Positions 19,040 through 27,719 of a stretch of 64,000 nt of DNA are shown here, piece after piece (positions within the stretch are counted from its first letter, which is position 1; each line of letters starts with the position of its first letter). The DNA is taken from the NCBI RefSeq assembly GCF_014203645.1, contig NZ_JACHJL010000010.1, positions 248,001 to 312,000 of the forward strand. The letters are read 5' to 3'. The position numbers and the translations under genes are program-made. The stretch is from Streptomyces zagrosensis. GTDB taxonomy: Bacteria; Actinomycetota; Actinomycetes; Streptomycetales; Streptomycetaceae. Below the pieces are notes generated by a model, which had not been told where the DNA came from, did no database searches, and saw nothing but the letters and a program-made list of their open reading frames with translations.

Positions 19040-19042
19040 CCG

Positions 19043-19732
19043 ATGGACGCCCACACGCGCACATCAAACGGGGCGGGCCGCACGCCGCCATCGGCCGCCG
19101 GGCCCTGGATCACCACCCGCGCGGAGGTGCCGCCCACCCGCCCGCCGCGTCAGGAACCACAAGAACCACAGAAACCAAAGGAAGGTGGCAGCCGACTACC
19201 GCAGGCGGTGCTGTTCGATCGGGACGGCACCCTGGTGGTCGATGTGCCCTACAACGGCGATCCGCAGCAGGTACGCCCGATGCCGGGCGCCCGCGCCGCC
19301 GTGGACACCGTGCGTGCCCTCGGCGTCCCGGTGGGGGTGGTCAGCAACCAGTCGGGCGTGGCGCGCGGGCTGCTGACGCGCGCGCAGGTGGCGGCGGTGC
19401 AGGAGCGGGTGGAGGAGTTCCTTGGCCCGTTCGATGTGTGGGCGGTGTGCCCGCATGGGCCGGGTGACGGCTGTGCGTGTCGTAAGCCCGCCCCCGGCCT
19501 GGTGCTGGCCGCCTGCGAGCGGCTGGGGGCCGACCCCGCTCACGCGGTGGTGATCGGGGACATCGGCGCGGACTTGGCGGCGGCCCACGCCGCCGGGGCA
19601 CGCGGCATCTTGGTGCCCAACCCCGTCACGCTGCCGGCCGAGACGGCAGCGGCCAACGAGCGGGCGAGCGACGTGTTGGCGGCGGTACGGCTGCTCGTCT
19701 GCTCGGCGCAGACCCCGGGAGGGCCCGTATGA
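19043..19732 (+). CDS. gmhB: GmhB-like heptose-bisphosphate phosphatase (HAD)
   Basis: 229-aa HAD-IIIA phosphatase. The catalytic motif is VLFDRDGTLVVDVPYNGDP, followed by VSNQSGVARGLL, the zinc-binding Cys/His loop CPHGPGDGCACRKP, and VIGDIGADLAAAHAAGA. These match GmhB, which removes the 7-phosphate from D-glycero-D-manno-heptose 1,7-bisphosphate before nucleotide activation. The core begins only near residue 55. The N-terminal extension is Pro/Glu/Lys-rich, encoded by a repetitive CCACAGAA-type stretch, so a later start is possible, but I found none with a good ribosome binding site. Context with GmhA and HldE supports the call. Confidence 0.88.
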   Translation: MDAHTRTSNGAGRTPPSAAGPWITTRAEVPPTRPPRQEPQEPQKPKEGGSRLPQAVLFDRDGTLVVDVPYNGDPQQVRPMPGARAAVDTVRALGVPVGVVSNQSGVARGLLTRAQVAAVQERVEEFLGPFDVWAVCPHGPGDGCACRKPAPGLVLAACERLGADPAHAVVIGDIGADLAAAHAAGARGILVPNPVTLPAETAAANERASDVLAAVRLLVCSAQTPGGPV

Positions 19733-20796
19733 CGGCCGCCCCCCGCACCGTCATCGTCCGGCTGGACAGCGCCGGAGACGTTTTGCTGGCCGGGCCCGCG
19801 GTACGGGCCGCTGCGGCCGGTTCCGCGCATACGGCGCTGCTGTGCGGCCCCCAAGGAGAGCAGGCCGCGCGCCTGCTGCCCGGCGTTGATGAGGTCTTGG
19901 TGCACGATGCGCCCTGGGTGGGCCTGGACCCGCCACCGGTGTCCAGGCGGGCCACGGATGGCCTGGTGGATGCGCTGGCCGCGCGCCGCTTCGACCGGGC
20001 GCTAATCCTCGTCTCGTACCACCAAAGTCCGCTGCCCGCCGCGCTGCTGCTGCGGCTGGCGGGCGTGGGGTGGACGGCGGCGGACAGCGTGGACTATCCG
20101 GGCGCGCTCCTTGATCTGCGCCACCACCGGGCGCCGCAGCGGCATGAGGCGGCGGCGGCGCTTGAGCTGGCCCGCGCGGCGGGTTTTCGGCTGCCGCCCG
20201 GGGACGACGGTGGCCTACGCGTCACGACGCCGCCCGCCACCGCGTCGCTCACCGGCACCCGGCCCTATGTGGTCTTCCATCCCGGCGCCGCGGTGCCGGC
20301 CCGGGCGTTCGGCCCTGAGCGCGCCGCGCGGGCCGCCGCCGCGCTGGCCGCGGCCGGGCACCGGCTGGTGGTCACCGGTGGTCCGGGCGAGAAGGCGCTG
20401 ACCGCTCGGGTCGCGGGGGACCACTCGCTCGACCTCGGTGGCCGCACGGACTTGCGGCAACTGGCCGGAGTGCTGGCCGGGGCGCAGGTCGCCGTCGTCG
20501 GCAACACCGGGCCCGCGCATCTGGCCGCCGCGGTCGGCACGCCCGTCGTCTGCCTGTTCGCGCCCGTGGTGCCCGCACCGCTGTGGCGGCCTTACGGAGT
20601 GCCGCATGTGCTGCTCGGGCAGCAGGACGCACCGTGTGCGGGTACCCGGGCACGCCGGTGTCCGGTGCGCGGTCACCCCTGTTTGGACGGGGTGAGCGAT
20701 GCCGCCGTGCTGTCCGCCGTCGCGGCGGTGTCCGGCCGCCGGGCCCAGGCGACCGGCGACCGGGCCACCGCATCCGATCGAGGGGCGACCGTATGA
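19729..20796 (+). CDS. GT9-family heptosyltransferase-like enzyme
   Basis: 355-aa GT-B fold protein of the ADP-heptose:LPS heptosyltransferase family (WaaF/RfaF type). The N-terminus IVRLDSAGDVLLAGPAVRA is the characteristic first strand and glycine loop. VVFHPGAAVPARAFGPERAA near residue 183 and the NTGPAHLAAAVGTPVVCLFAP motif near residue 262 form the ADP-sugar binding site. A Cys-containing tail (CAGTRARRCPVRGHPC) is typical of this group. It overlaps gmhB by 4 bases. In a Gram-positive host the acceptor cannot be LPS; a wall or surface glycan is likely. Confidence 0.9.
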   Translation: MTAAPRTVIVRLDSAGDVLLAGPAVRAAAAGSAHTALLCGPQGEQAARLLPGVDEVLVHDAPWVGLDPPPVSRRATDGLVDALAARRFDRALILVSYHQSPLPAALLLRLAGVGWTAADSVDYPGALLDLRHHRAPQRHEAAAALELARAAGFRLPPGDDGGLRVTTPPATASLTGTRPYVVFHPGAAVPARAFGPERAARAAAALAAAGHRLVVTGGPGEKALTARVAGDHSLDLGGRTDLRQLAGVLAGAQVAVVGNTGPAHLAAAVGTPVVCLFAPVVPAPLWRPYGVPHVLLGQQDAPCAGTRARRCPVRGHPCLDGVSDAAVLSAVAAVSGRRAQATGDRATASDRGATV

Positions 20797-21758
20797 ACAT
20801 CCTGTTGTGGCATGTACACGGTTCGTGGACCACCGCGTTCGTACAGGGGCCGCACACCTATCTGGTGCCTGTCACCGAGGACCGCGGGCCCGATGGGCTC
20901 GGCCGGGCGCAAACCTTCCCCTGGCCCCTTACGGTGCGCGAACGCACTCCGGAGCAGCTTCGGGACGACCCCGTGGACCTGGTGATCCTGCAACGCCCGC
21001 ACGAGGCGCGGCTGGCCGAGAGCTGGCTCGGCGGGCGCCGGCCCGGCCGGGACGTTCCCGCCATCTACCTGGAGCACAACGCGCCGCACGGCGATGTGCC
21101 GAACACTCGGCACCCGTGTGCCGATCGGGATGATCTGACCCTGGTGCATGTCACCCACTTCAACCAGTTGTTCTGGGACAGCGGGGGCACCCGTAGCACC
21201 GTCATCGAGCACGGCATCGTCGATCCCGGCCACCGCTACAGCGGCCACATCGAGCGAGCCGCCGTCGTCGTCAACGAGCCCATCCGCCGCGGGCGCACCA
21301 CCGGCACGGACCTGCTGCCTGCCCTGTCCGAGAAGGCACCGCTGAGCGTCTTCGGCATGCGCACCGACGGGCTCGCCGCCCATCTCGGGCTGTCGTACGA
21401 CCGCTGCCGCACCGCCGATCTCCCGCAGGGCGAGTTGCATGACGCGATGGCGGCGTGCCGCCTGTATCTGCATCCGGTGCGTTGGACCTCGCTTGGCCTC
21501 TCGCTCCTTGAGGCCATGCACCTGGGCATGCCCGTGGTGGCGCTGGCCACCACCGAGGCATGTGAGGCGGTGCCGCCGGGGGCCGGGACGCTGTCCACCC
21601 GGCCGGCGGAACTGGCCGATGCGGCCCGCGCCTATCTCGCGGACCCCACCGCGGCGGCCGAGGACGGGGCGCGCGCCCGGCGGGCAGCGCTCGCACGGTA
21701 CGGACTCAAGCGTTTCCTCTACGACTGGGAGCGCCTGATAGCGGAGGTGGCGGGATGA
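20793..21758 (+). CDS. GT4-like glycosyltransferase
   Basis: 321-aa GT-B type transferase. The N-terminal part begins MNILLWHVHGSWTTAFVQG and contains PAIYLEHNAPHGDVP near residue 91. The C-terminal nucleotide-sugar domain has FGMRTDGLAAHLGLS, then the stretch LHPVRWTSLGLSLLEAMHLG near residue 228, whose E-x7-E-like acidic pattern and MPVVALATTEACEAVP resemble GT4 enzymes. Donor and acceptor are unknown. ATGA overlaps on both sides couple it to the GT9 and GT4 genes. Confidence 0.85.
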   Translation: MNILLWHVHGSWTTAFVQGPHTYLVPVTEDRGPDGLGRAQTFPWPLTVRERTPEQLRDDPVDLVILQRPHEARLAESWLGGRRPGRDVPAIYLEHNAPHGDVPNTRHPCADRDDLTLVHVTHFNQLFWDSGGTRSTVIEHGIVDPGHRYSGHIERAAVVVNEPIRRGRTTGTDLLPALSEKAPLSVFGMRTDGLAAHLGLSYDRCRTADLPQGELHDAMAACRLYLHPVRWTSLGLSLLEAMHLGMPVVALATTEACEAVPPGAGTLSTRPAELADAARAYLADPTAAAEDGARARRAALARYGLKRFLYDWERLIAEVAG

Positions 21759-22996
21759 CCATCGTGAAGCAGGCCAGTGGGCTGTCCATCGCGCTCGTCT
21801 CGGAGCATGCGAGTCCCCTCGCGGTGCTCGGTGGCGTGGACGCCGGCGGCCAAAACGTCCACGTCGCCCATCTGGCGGCGGCCCTCGCCCAGCGGGGCCA
21901 CCGGGTCACCGTCTACACCCGCAAGGACGCGCCCGACCTTCCCGACCGGGTCGTCTCACGCCCAGGCGTCGAGGTGCGGCACGTTCCGGCCGGACCCACC
22001 TGGCAGCTCCCCAAGGACGAACTCCTGCCGTACATGGCCGAGTTCGGCCGCTTCCTGGTGGGCGAGTGGCAGGCTCGACCACCGGACGTGGTGCACTCCC
22101 ACTTTTGGATGTCCGGGGTGGCCGCCCTGTCCGCCTGCCGCGAGCTGGACCTCCCGCTGGCGCATACGTACCATGCGCTCGGCACCGTCAAGCGCCGCCA
22201 CCAACGCAGCTCCGACACCAGCCCGGCGGAGCGCATCAGTTGCGAGACCGAGGTCGGCGAGCGCTGTGACCGGGTCATCGCCACCTGCCGGGACGAAGTC
22301 GCCGAACTCGCGGAGATGGGCGTACCCGCACACCGGGTGACGGTGGTGCCCTGTGGTGTGGACACCGACCGCTTCGCCCCCTGGGGACGGGCCGCCGACC
22401 GCGGCGGGTGCCGCCAACTGCTGCTCCAGGTGGGCCGCCTGGTGCCGCGCAAGGGTGCCGCCGTCTCCATTGCCGCACTGCCCTGGCTGCCGGATGCCGA
22501 ACTCCTCATCGCCGGCGGCCCACCCCCCGAACTGATCGACCAGGAACCGGAGGTGCGCCGGCTGCGGGCACTGGCCCGCGCGGCCGGGGTCGGGGATCGG
22601 GTGCGCTTCCTTGGCGGTGTCCCCTGCGAAGAGGTGCCCCCGCTGCTGCGCGCCGCCGATGTGGTGCTGTGCCCGGCGGACTATGAGCCGTTTGGCATCG
22701 TGCCGTTGGAGGCCATGGGGTGCGGCACGCCGGTGGTGGCCAGCGCCGTCGGCGGCCAACTCGACACCGTGGCCGACCCGGGAACCGGTCGCCTCGTACC
22801 GCCGAGCGACCCGGCGGCGCTGGCGCGCGCTACCGCCGCACTGCTGGAGAACCCCGCCCAGCGTGCCGCTTGCGGGGCAGCCGGGCGACGCCGGGTGCTG
22901 ACCCGGTACGGCTGGGGCCGGGTGGCCGCATCCACCGAGGCGGTTTACCAAGAGGTCGTGGCGCGGCGCCCGGCGGCCGTCACCGAACCGGCCTGA
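21755..22996 (+). CDS. GT4-family glycosyltransferase
   Basis: 413-aa GT-B retaining glycosyltransferase. The N-terminus carries GGVDAGGQNVHVAHLAAALA near residues 29-48, as in MshA and sucrose-phosphate-synthase-like enzymes. The C-terminal half has LLLQVGRLVPRKGAAVSIAA near residue 224, then ADYEPFGIVPLEAMGCGTPV near 309 with the E-x7-E catalytic/donor motif. Length is standard. It ends the first overlapping run; the next gene, gmhA, is 123 bases downstream. Confidence 0.92.
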   Translation: MTIVKQASGLSIALVSEHASPLAVLGGVDAGGQNVHVAHLAAALAQRGHRVTVYTRKDAPDLPDRVVSRPGVEVRHVPAGPTWQLPKDELLPYMAEFGRFLVGEWQARPPDVVHSHFWMSGVAALSACRELDLPLAHTYHALGTVKRRHQRSSDTSPAERISCETEVGERCDRVIATCRDEVAELAEMGVPAHRVTVVPCGVDTDRFAPWGRAADRGGCRQLLLQVGRLVPRKGAAVSIAALPWLPDAELLIAGGPPPELIDQEPEVRRLRALARAAGVGDRVRFLGGVPCEEVPPLLRAADVVLCPADYEPFGIVPLEAMGCGTPVVASAVGGQLDTVADPGTGRLVPPSDPAALARATAALLENPAQRAACGAAGRRRVLTRYGWGRVAASTEAVYQEVVARRPAAVTEPA

Positions 22997-23119
22997 CCTG
23001 GCTGAACTGGACTTTTCCGCGCCCGCCGAGTGGCGATGCAGCACCACGAGCGAAGTTACGAGAGCGAAGGGAGGCGCGGGCGAAGTCGCCGTCCACCACG
23101 CGCGACCGCCCGACCCGCC

Positions 23120-23764
23120 ATGAGCGATGTGCACGATGCCGCACACCACCACTGCCAGTCCCTCCAGGACGCGCTGCGCCGCTTTCGGCGCAGCGGCATC
23201 AGGGACGTCGCCAACTGGGGCAGTCAACTCGCCACCGTCCTGCCGATCGGCGGGCGGCTGCTGGCCGCGGGAAACGGCGGCAGCGCCGCCCAGGCGCAGC
23301 ATCTGACCGCCGAACTGGTGGGCCGCTATCGGCAGGAGCGCCCCGCCTACTCCGCCATCGCGCTGCACGCCGACACCTCCAGTGTCACCGCCATCGGCAA
23401 CGACTACGGCTTCGAGCGGATCTTCGCGCGGCAGGTCGCGGCGCACGGCCGCCCGGGTGATGTGCTGTTGCTGCTGTCCACATCGGGCCGCAGCCGCAAC
23501 CTGCTGACCGCGGCAGAGACCGGCCGGGCCGCGGGGTTGCGGGTGTGGGCGCTGACGGGCCCGGCGCCGAACCCGCTGGCCAGCGCCGCGCACGAGGCCA
23601 TATGCGTGGAGGCGGACAACACCGCGACGGTGCAGGAGGCCCATTTGGTGGCGGTGCATCTGCTGTGCGAGAGCTTCGATGCCCTGCGTACGCCCCGCGC
23701 TACCACGACCACCGCGGGCTCCGCTCTGGAAGCGGCCAGGGCCCGGCGGGAGCACCCGTTGTGA
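23120..23764 (+). CDS. gmhA: GmhA-like sedoheptulose-7-phosphate isomerase
   Basis: 214-aa SIS-domain isomerase that converts D-sedoheptulose 7-phosphate to D-glycero-D-manno-heptose 7-phosphate, first step of heptose nucleotide synthesis. LLAAGNGGSAAQAQHLTAEL near residues 50-69 is the GmhA active-site block. LLSTSGRSRNLLTAAET near 123 is the SIS phosphate-binding loop, and VQEAHLVAVHLLCESFD carries the catalytic Glu/His region. The start is uncertain: ATG 23120 fits homologues but has no obvious ribosome binding site, while a GGGAGG lies about 50 bases upstream. It ends in a GTGA overlap with a small ORF. Confidence 0.9.
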   Translation: MSDVHDAAHHHCQSLQDALRRFRRSGIRDVANWGSQLATVLPIGGRLLAAGNGGSAAQAQHLTAELVGRYRQERPAYSAIALHADTSSVTAIGNDYGFERIFARQVAAHGRPGDVLLLLSTSGRSRNLLTAAETGRAAGLRVWALTGPAPNPLASAAHEAICVEADNTATVQEAHLVAVHLLCESFDALRTPRATTTTAGSALEAARARREHPL

Positions 23765-24054
23765 CGCCGACGGCCCCTTCGACCAGCACCGCGGCGGCCG
23801 TCTGGAGGGCCGCCTTGAGGGCCTTCGCGGGGGCCCTTGTGGGGGCCGTTCTGGGGGCCTTCGTGGGGGCCCTTCTGGGGGCCTGTGTGAGGACCCAGCC
23901 GCGGCGCCCGCGCGCTGTCGCGAGCCCCATGGTGACGCCGACAGTCCCGCACACATCGGGCAAAACGCAACAAATAAGGCCACTATGGCACCACAGTGGC
24001 GGTTCCGGCCCGAGTGCCGGCTACCTCAGCACAGCGCTAGGGAGGTATTCGTGA
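23761..24054 (+). CDS. Predicted 97-aa membrane peptide between gmhA and hldE
   Basis: GTG-started frame whose start overlaps the gmhA stop (GTGA) and whose stop overlaps the hldE start (GTGA). Residues about 14-43 form one long hydrophobic helix with a small-residue repeat (GALVGAVLGAFVGALLGAC), then a basic segment (RTQPRRPRA). Codons after about residue 58 lose the usual G/C third-base bias (AAA, CAA, CAA, ATA), so the second half may be a regulatory leader read through by chance. The double 4-base overlap is the main evidence for translation. Not recognised as a known family. Confidence 0.45.
   Translation: MTPTAPSTSTAAAVWRAALRAFAGALVGAVLGAFVGALLGACVRTQPRRPRAVASPMVTPTVPHTSGKTQQIRPLWHHSGGSGPSAGYLSTALGRYS
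23980..24050 (+). promoter_or_regulatory. Inverted repeat and RBS ahead of hldE
   Basis: The last ~110 bases before hldE are AT-richer than the flanks and contain the inverted repeat GCCACT-N10-AGTGGC followed by a strong GGGAGG site 6 bases before GTG 24051. An internal promoter or operator for the second half of the cluster is possible. This is an inference from composition and symmetry. Confidence 0.4.
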
Positions 24055-25493
24055 ACACGCGTCAGCCGCTCGTCGTCGTCGGTGACGTCCTGCTCGACCA
24101 GGACGTGGACGGCGACGCCCACCGACTGGCCCCGGACGCCCCGGCACCCGTGGTCGAGGTGCACGATGACCACAGCCATCCCGGTGGGGCCGGTCTCGCC
24201 GCGATCCTGGCCGCCCGCGATGGCCGGGAGGTCGTGCTGGTCACCGCGCTCGGCGACGACCCGGCCAGCGACACCGTACGAGCGGCCCTCGCCGACCGGG
24301 TCCAGTTGGTGGAGCTCCCCCTGCACGGAACGCTTCCGGTCAAGACCCGGGTGCGCGCGGCCGGGCGTCCGCTGGTACGGATCGACCGGGGCGGAGGCAG
24401 TTGCGGGGCGCCCGATGAGGCGGTGCGCTCCGTACTGGCCAGCGGCCACACCCTGCTGGTCGCCGACTACGGCCGGGGCACCGCCGATGCCGTACGCCGC
24501 GAACTGGGCCAGGCCGCGTTCCGGGCGCCGCTGCTGTGGGACCCGCATCCGCGCGGCGCGGCGCCCGTCCCCGGGGCGCGGTTGGTGACGCCCAACGCGG
24601 CAGAGGCCCGTGCGCTCAGCCCCCACGATGACGCGTCGCTGCGCGCCGACGCCGCGCGGGGCGCTTGGCTGGCGAACCGCTGGCACGCGGCGGCCGTGGC
24701 CATCACGCTCGGCGACCGCGGGGCGCTCTTGGTCCAGGCGGGCAGCGAGCGGCCGATGCTGGTGCCCGCTCCGTACCGGGCCAGCGGCGATCCCTGTGGG
24801 GCCGGCGACCGCTTCGCGGCCTCTACGGCCGCCGCGCTCGCGGACGGCGCCCTTCCGGAAGAAGCCGTACAGCGAGGAGTCGCGGAGGCGGCGGCATTCG
24901 TCGCCGCGGGTGGCGCGGGCGACCGCGCCCTGTGGCGGGCCGCGCCGGCGCCCGCTGTTCCCGCGTCGGAGGCCATGGACGCCTTCGCGTTGGCAGCTTC
25001 CGTACGTGCCGCCGGCGGCACGGTGGTCGCCACGGGCGGCTGCTTCGACCTGCTGCATGCCGGACACGTGGGGCTCTTGGAGAGCGCACGCAGGATAGGA
25101 GACTGCCTCATTGTGTGCGTCAACTCCGATGAGTCCATCGCCCAACTCAAGGGCCCGGGGCGCCCGCTGACGCCCGTAGCCGATCGGGTGCGGGTGCTGT
25201 CGGGGCTTGGCAGCGTGGACGCCGTCGCCGTGTTCGGTGAGCACACTCCCGAGCCGCTGCTGCGCAAACTGCGGCCCGATGTGTGGGTCAAGGGCGGCGA
25301 CTACTCGGTCGATGCCCTCCCCGAGGCCGCCGCGCTGCGCGAATGGGGCGGTCAGGCGCTGGTGCTGCCCTATCTCAACGGCCGCTCCACCACCTCACTC
25401 GCGGATCGGGCTGCCCGGTCAGCCGCCCGATGGGCCGCGCGGTCAGCCGGCGAGTCAGCCGCCCGCGCCGACGTGGGAGAGCGCCGCCGATGA
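24051..25493 (+). CDS. hldE: HldE-like heptose kinase/adenylyltransferase
   Basis: 480-aa bifunctional enzyme. Residues 1 to ~300 form a ribokinase-type domain that phosphorylates heptose 7-phosphate at C1 (VVVGDVLLDQDVDGDAHRL at the start, and the anion-hole/catalytic GDPCGAGDRFAAS near 245). From about residue 320 a cytidylyltransferase-like domain with TGGCFDLLHAGHVGLLESA (HxGH motif) and VNSDESIAQLKGPGRPL transfers AMP to heptose 1-phosphate. With GmhB in between, this yields ADP-D-glycero-beta-D-manno-heptose. GTG start with a strong GGGAGG site; ATGA overlap with the downstream GT9. Confidence 0.93.
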   Translation: MNTRQPLVVVGDVLLDQDVDGDAHRLAPDAPAPVVEVHDDHSHPGGAGLAAILAARDGREVVLVTALGDDPASDTVRAALADRVQLVELPLHGTLPVKTRVRAAGRPLVRIDRGGGSCGAPDEAVRSVLASGHTLLVADYGRGTADAVRRELGQAAFRAPLLWDPHPRGAAPVPGARLVTPNAAEARALSPHDDASLRADAARGAWLANRWHAAAVAITLGDRGALLVQAGSERPMLVPAPYRASGDPCGAGDRFAASTAAALADGALPEEAVQRGVAEAAAFVAAGGAGDRALWRAAPAPAVPASEAMDAFALAASVRAAGGTVVATGGCFDLLHAGHVGLLESARRIGDCLIVCVNSDESIAQLKGPGRPLTPVADRVRVLSGLGSVDAVAVFGEHTPEPLLRKLRPDVWVKGGDYSVDALPEAAALREWGGQALVLPYLNGRSTTSLADRAARSAARWAARSAGESAARADVGERRR

Positions 25494-26530
25494 CCGGGCC
25501 CGGCGACCGGGACCGGGTGCTGGTGCTGCGCGCCCTGGGTTTCGGTGATCTGTTGACCGCTATCCCCGCGCTACGGGCGCTGCGGCGGGGCCTACCCGAC
25601 CATGACCTGGTGCTCGCCGCACCCGCCCGACTGGCCGACGCGGCCACCGCCACCGGGCTCGTCGATCACCTGCTGCCCACCACCGCGGCCGGCCGTGCGG
25701 TGCCCTGCCGCCTCGACTGGAGCGGGCCGCCGCCCGATGTCGCGGTCGATCTGCACGGCAATGGCCCGCCCAGCCATCTCCTGCTCGATCGATTGCGCCC
25801 GGGCCGACTCCTCGCGTACGCGCACCCCCAAACGCCACATCTCCGCGGCCCTGAATGGCGGCCCGACGAGCACGAACGGCACCGCTGGTGCAGGCTGCTG
25901 GCCTGGTACGGGTTCCCTGCCGACCCCGACGACCTGTCACTGCCCGCGCCCTCCATCCCCTCGCCGGCCGCCGGTGCGGTGGTGGTGCACCCCGGGGCGG
26001 ACGCCGCGGCCCGCCGCTGGCCGCCGGATCGGTTCGCGGCCGTCGCCCGCGCGCTGTGCGCGGACGGCCATCGCGTCGTCATCACCGCGGGCGCGGGCGA
26101 GGCGCCGCTCGCCGCGGAGGTCGCCGCGCGAGCGGGCCTCGCGCCGGACGCGGTGTTCGGCGGGGCCGCAGACGTGCCGTTCGACCACCTCGCCGCATTG
26201 GTGGCCGCCGCCCACGCGGTCGTCGTCGGCGACACGGGCCTAGCCCACCTGGCCACCGCGCTGGGTACGCCGTCCGTCGTGCTGTTCGGCCCCGTCGCGC
26301 CCCGGCTGTGGGGACCGCCGCGCTCGCCGCGCCACCGGGCCCTGTGGCATCCCGACCTCCCCGGGGGCGCCCCGGGCTCCACCGACCCGGCCCGGCCCGG
26401 CGACGCACACGGCGAGCGGCCAGATGAGCGACTGCTGCGGATCAACTCGGACGAGGTGATCGACGCGGTACGCGCGCTCTCGCGCGCCAGCGGCCCACAC
26501 CGTCCCCTCGTACCGCAGGCGGCACCATGA
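25490..26530 (+). CDS. GT9-family heptosyltransferase-like enzyme
   Basis: 346-aa GT-B enzyme of the heptosyltransferase family. VLRALGFGDLLTAIPALRAL near residues 10-29 is the glycine-loop strand, VVVHPGADAAARRWPPDRFA near 163 the start of the donor domain, and GDTGLAHLATALGTPSVVLF near 247 the ADP-heptose-binding motif, followed by GPVAPRLWGPP. It is the second GT9 in the operon, so at least two heptose (or heptose-like) additions are likely. Coupled by ATGA overlaps to hldE and to the last GT2. Confidence 0.9.
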   Translation: MTGPGDRDRVLVLRALGFGDLLTAIPALRALRRGLPDHDLVLAAPARLADAATATGLVDHLLPTTAAGRAVPCRLDWSGPPPDVAVDLHGNGPPSHLLLDRLRPGRLLAYAHPQTPHLRGPEWRPDEHERHRWCRLLAWYGFPADPDDLSLPAPSIPSPAAGAVVVHPGADAAARRWPPDRFAAVARALCADGHRVVITAGAGEAPLAAEVAARAGLAPDAVFGGAADVPFDHLAALVAAAHAVVVGDTGLAHLATALGTPSVVLFGPVAPRLWGPPRSPRHRALWHPDLPGGAPGSTDPARPGDAHGERPDERLLRINSDEVIDAVRALSRASGPHRPLVPQAAP

Positions 26531-27504
26531 CGCACGACGCCACACCACCGAGCACAGCCGGCGCGATGAAGCCCGCGACACAGCCCCCGCCAGCAAGCAC
26601 GGCGCAGAACGCGACGAAGCCCACGAGGGAACACGCGAGGGGAGAGGCCCCCCGGGTAGGCGTGGTCGTGATCACCCGCAACCGTCGGGCGAGCCTGCTC
26701 GGCACCCTGCGGCAGTTGCGGGAACTGCCCGAACGGCCGCCGGTGGTCGTGGTGGACAACGGCTCAACAGATGGCACCGCCGACGCCGTACGGCGCGACT
26801 TTCCGCAGGTGCGCCTGGTGTGCCCGGGGCGCAACCTCGGCGCCGTGGGCCGTACCCACGGCGCCGCCGCGCTCACCACCCCCTATGTGGCCTTCAGCGA
26901 CGACGACTCCTGGTGGGAGCCTGGCGCGCTGCGCAGGGCGGCCGACCTACTCGATGCCCACCCGCGGTTGGCGTTGATCGCCGCCGCCACCCGGGTGGGC
27001 CCGCACGGGCTTCCCGACCCGCTCAACGACGCCCTGCTGAACTCGCCGCTCGGCCGCGACCCGGACCTGCCAGGCCCCGGCGTGCTCGGCTTTTTGGCCT
27101 GCGCGGCCGTGCTGCGGCGTACGGCGTTCCTCAGCGTGGGCGGCTTCCATCCGGTGCTGCACTTCGGCGCCGAGGAGACGCTGCTCGCCCTCGATCTCGA
27201 CGCGCGCCACTGGGGCGTCGCACACTGCCCCGACGTCATCGCCCGGCACCACCCGGACGAGCAGCCCCGCCTGGGACGCACGGTGCGGGTGCGCCGCAAC
27301 GAGGTGCTGACGGCGTGGCTGCGGCGCCCGCTGCGGCATGCCGTCGGGCAGACGGCGAGGCTGATGGCGGACTGCCGCCGGGACGCGGAGGCGAGGGCGG
27401 CGCTGCGGGAGGCCGCCCAGCGGCTGCCCGCGGCGCTCGCCCGCCGCCGCCGGCTGCCACCTCGGGTGGAGCGCCGAGTACGGCTACTGGAGCGCGGTCG
27501 ATGA
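26527..27504 (+). CDS. GT2-family glycosyltransferase
   Basis: 325-aa GT-A transferase. An N-terminal Thr/Pro/Ala-rich stretch of about 40 residues precedes VGVVVITRNRRASLLGTLRQ. The VVVDNGSTDGTADAV motif and metal-binding SDDDSWWEPGAL follow. FGAEETLLALDLDAR near 215 is the acidic region. It is close to the first GT2 of the cluster (9993-10931) across the whole catalytic domain, suggesting duplication. Its ATG overlaps the GT9 stop. Confidence 0.9.
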   Translation: MTHDATPPSTAGAMKPATQPPPASTAQNATKPTREHARGEAPRVGVVVITRNRRASLLGTLRQLRELPERPPVVVVDNGSTDGTADAVRRDFPQVRLVCPGRNLGAVGRTHGAAALTTPYVAFSDDDSWWEPGALRRAADLLDAHPRLALIAAATRVGPHGLPDPLNDALLNSPLGRDPDLPGPGVLGFLACAAVLRRTAFLSVGGFHPVLHFGAEETLLALDLDARHWGVAHCPDVIARHHPDEQPRLGRTVRVRRNEVLTAWLRRPLRHAVGQTARLMADCRRDAEARAALREAAQRLPAALARRRRLPPRVERRVRLLERGR

Positions 27505-27719
27505 AGCGCGAGGTCGTACGCAGCGGGCCCCAGCCCGGCACGCCCGCCCCAGGGCGTGTGCCTCGCGGGTGGCCCGCCGGATGTGCCCTGGCCCGTCTGA
27601 GACGGATGGCCATGGGCACTCGTACCGTCCGGGCACGGCGTGCCCATCCCCCGCCGGGCCGCGCCGTGCCCGGGCCTGCGGATGTGCGCGCGGGCCGGCG
27701 CGTGCGGGCCGCCCCATAG
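27501..27719 (+). CDS. Doubtful 72-aa ORF at end of glycan operon
   Basis: An ATG overlaps the stop of the last GT2 (ATGA) and opens a 72-codon frame rich in Arg, Pro and Gly. No domain, signal or membrane helix is visible, and it runs through the likely terminator hairpin at 27629-27673, which argues against it. Kept only because of the coupled start. Confidence 0.15.
   Translation: MKREVVRSGPQPGTPAPGRVPRGWPAGCALARLRRMAMGTRTVRARRAHPPPGRAVPGPADVRAGRRVRAAP

Noticed and set aside
21956..23983. 675-aa minus-strand frame opposite the GT4 and gmhA genes
   Set aside because: Antisense shadow; no recognisable domain, while the plus strand has intact GT4 and GmhA motifs.
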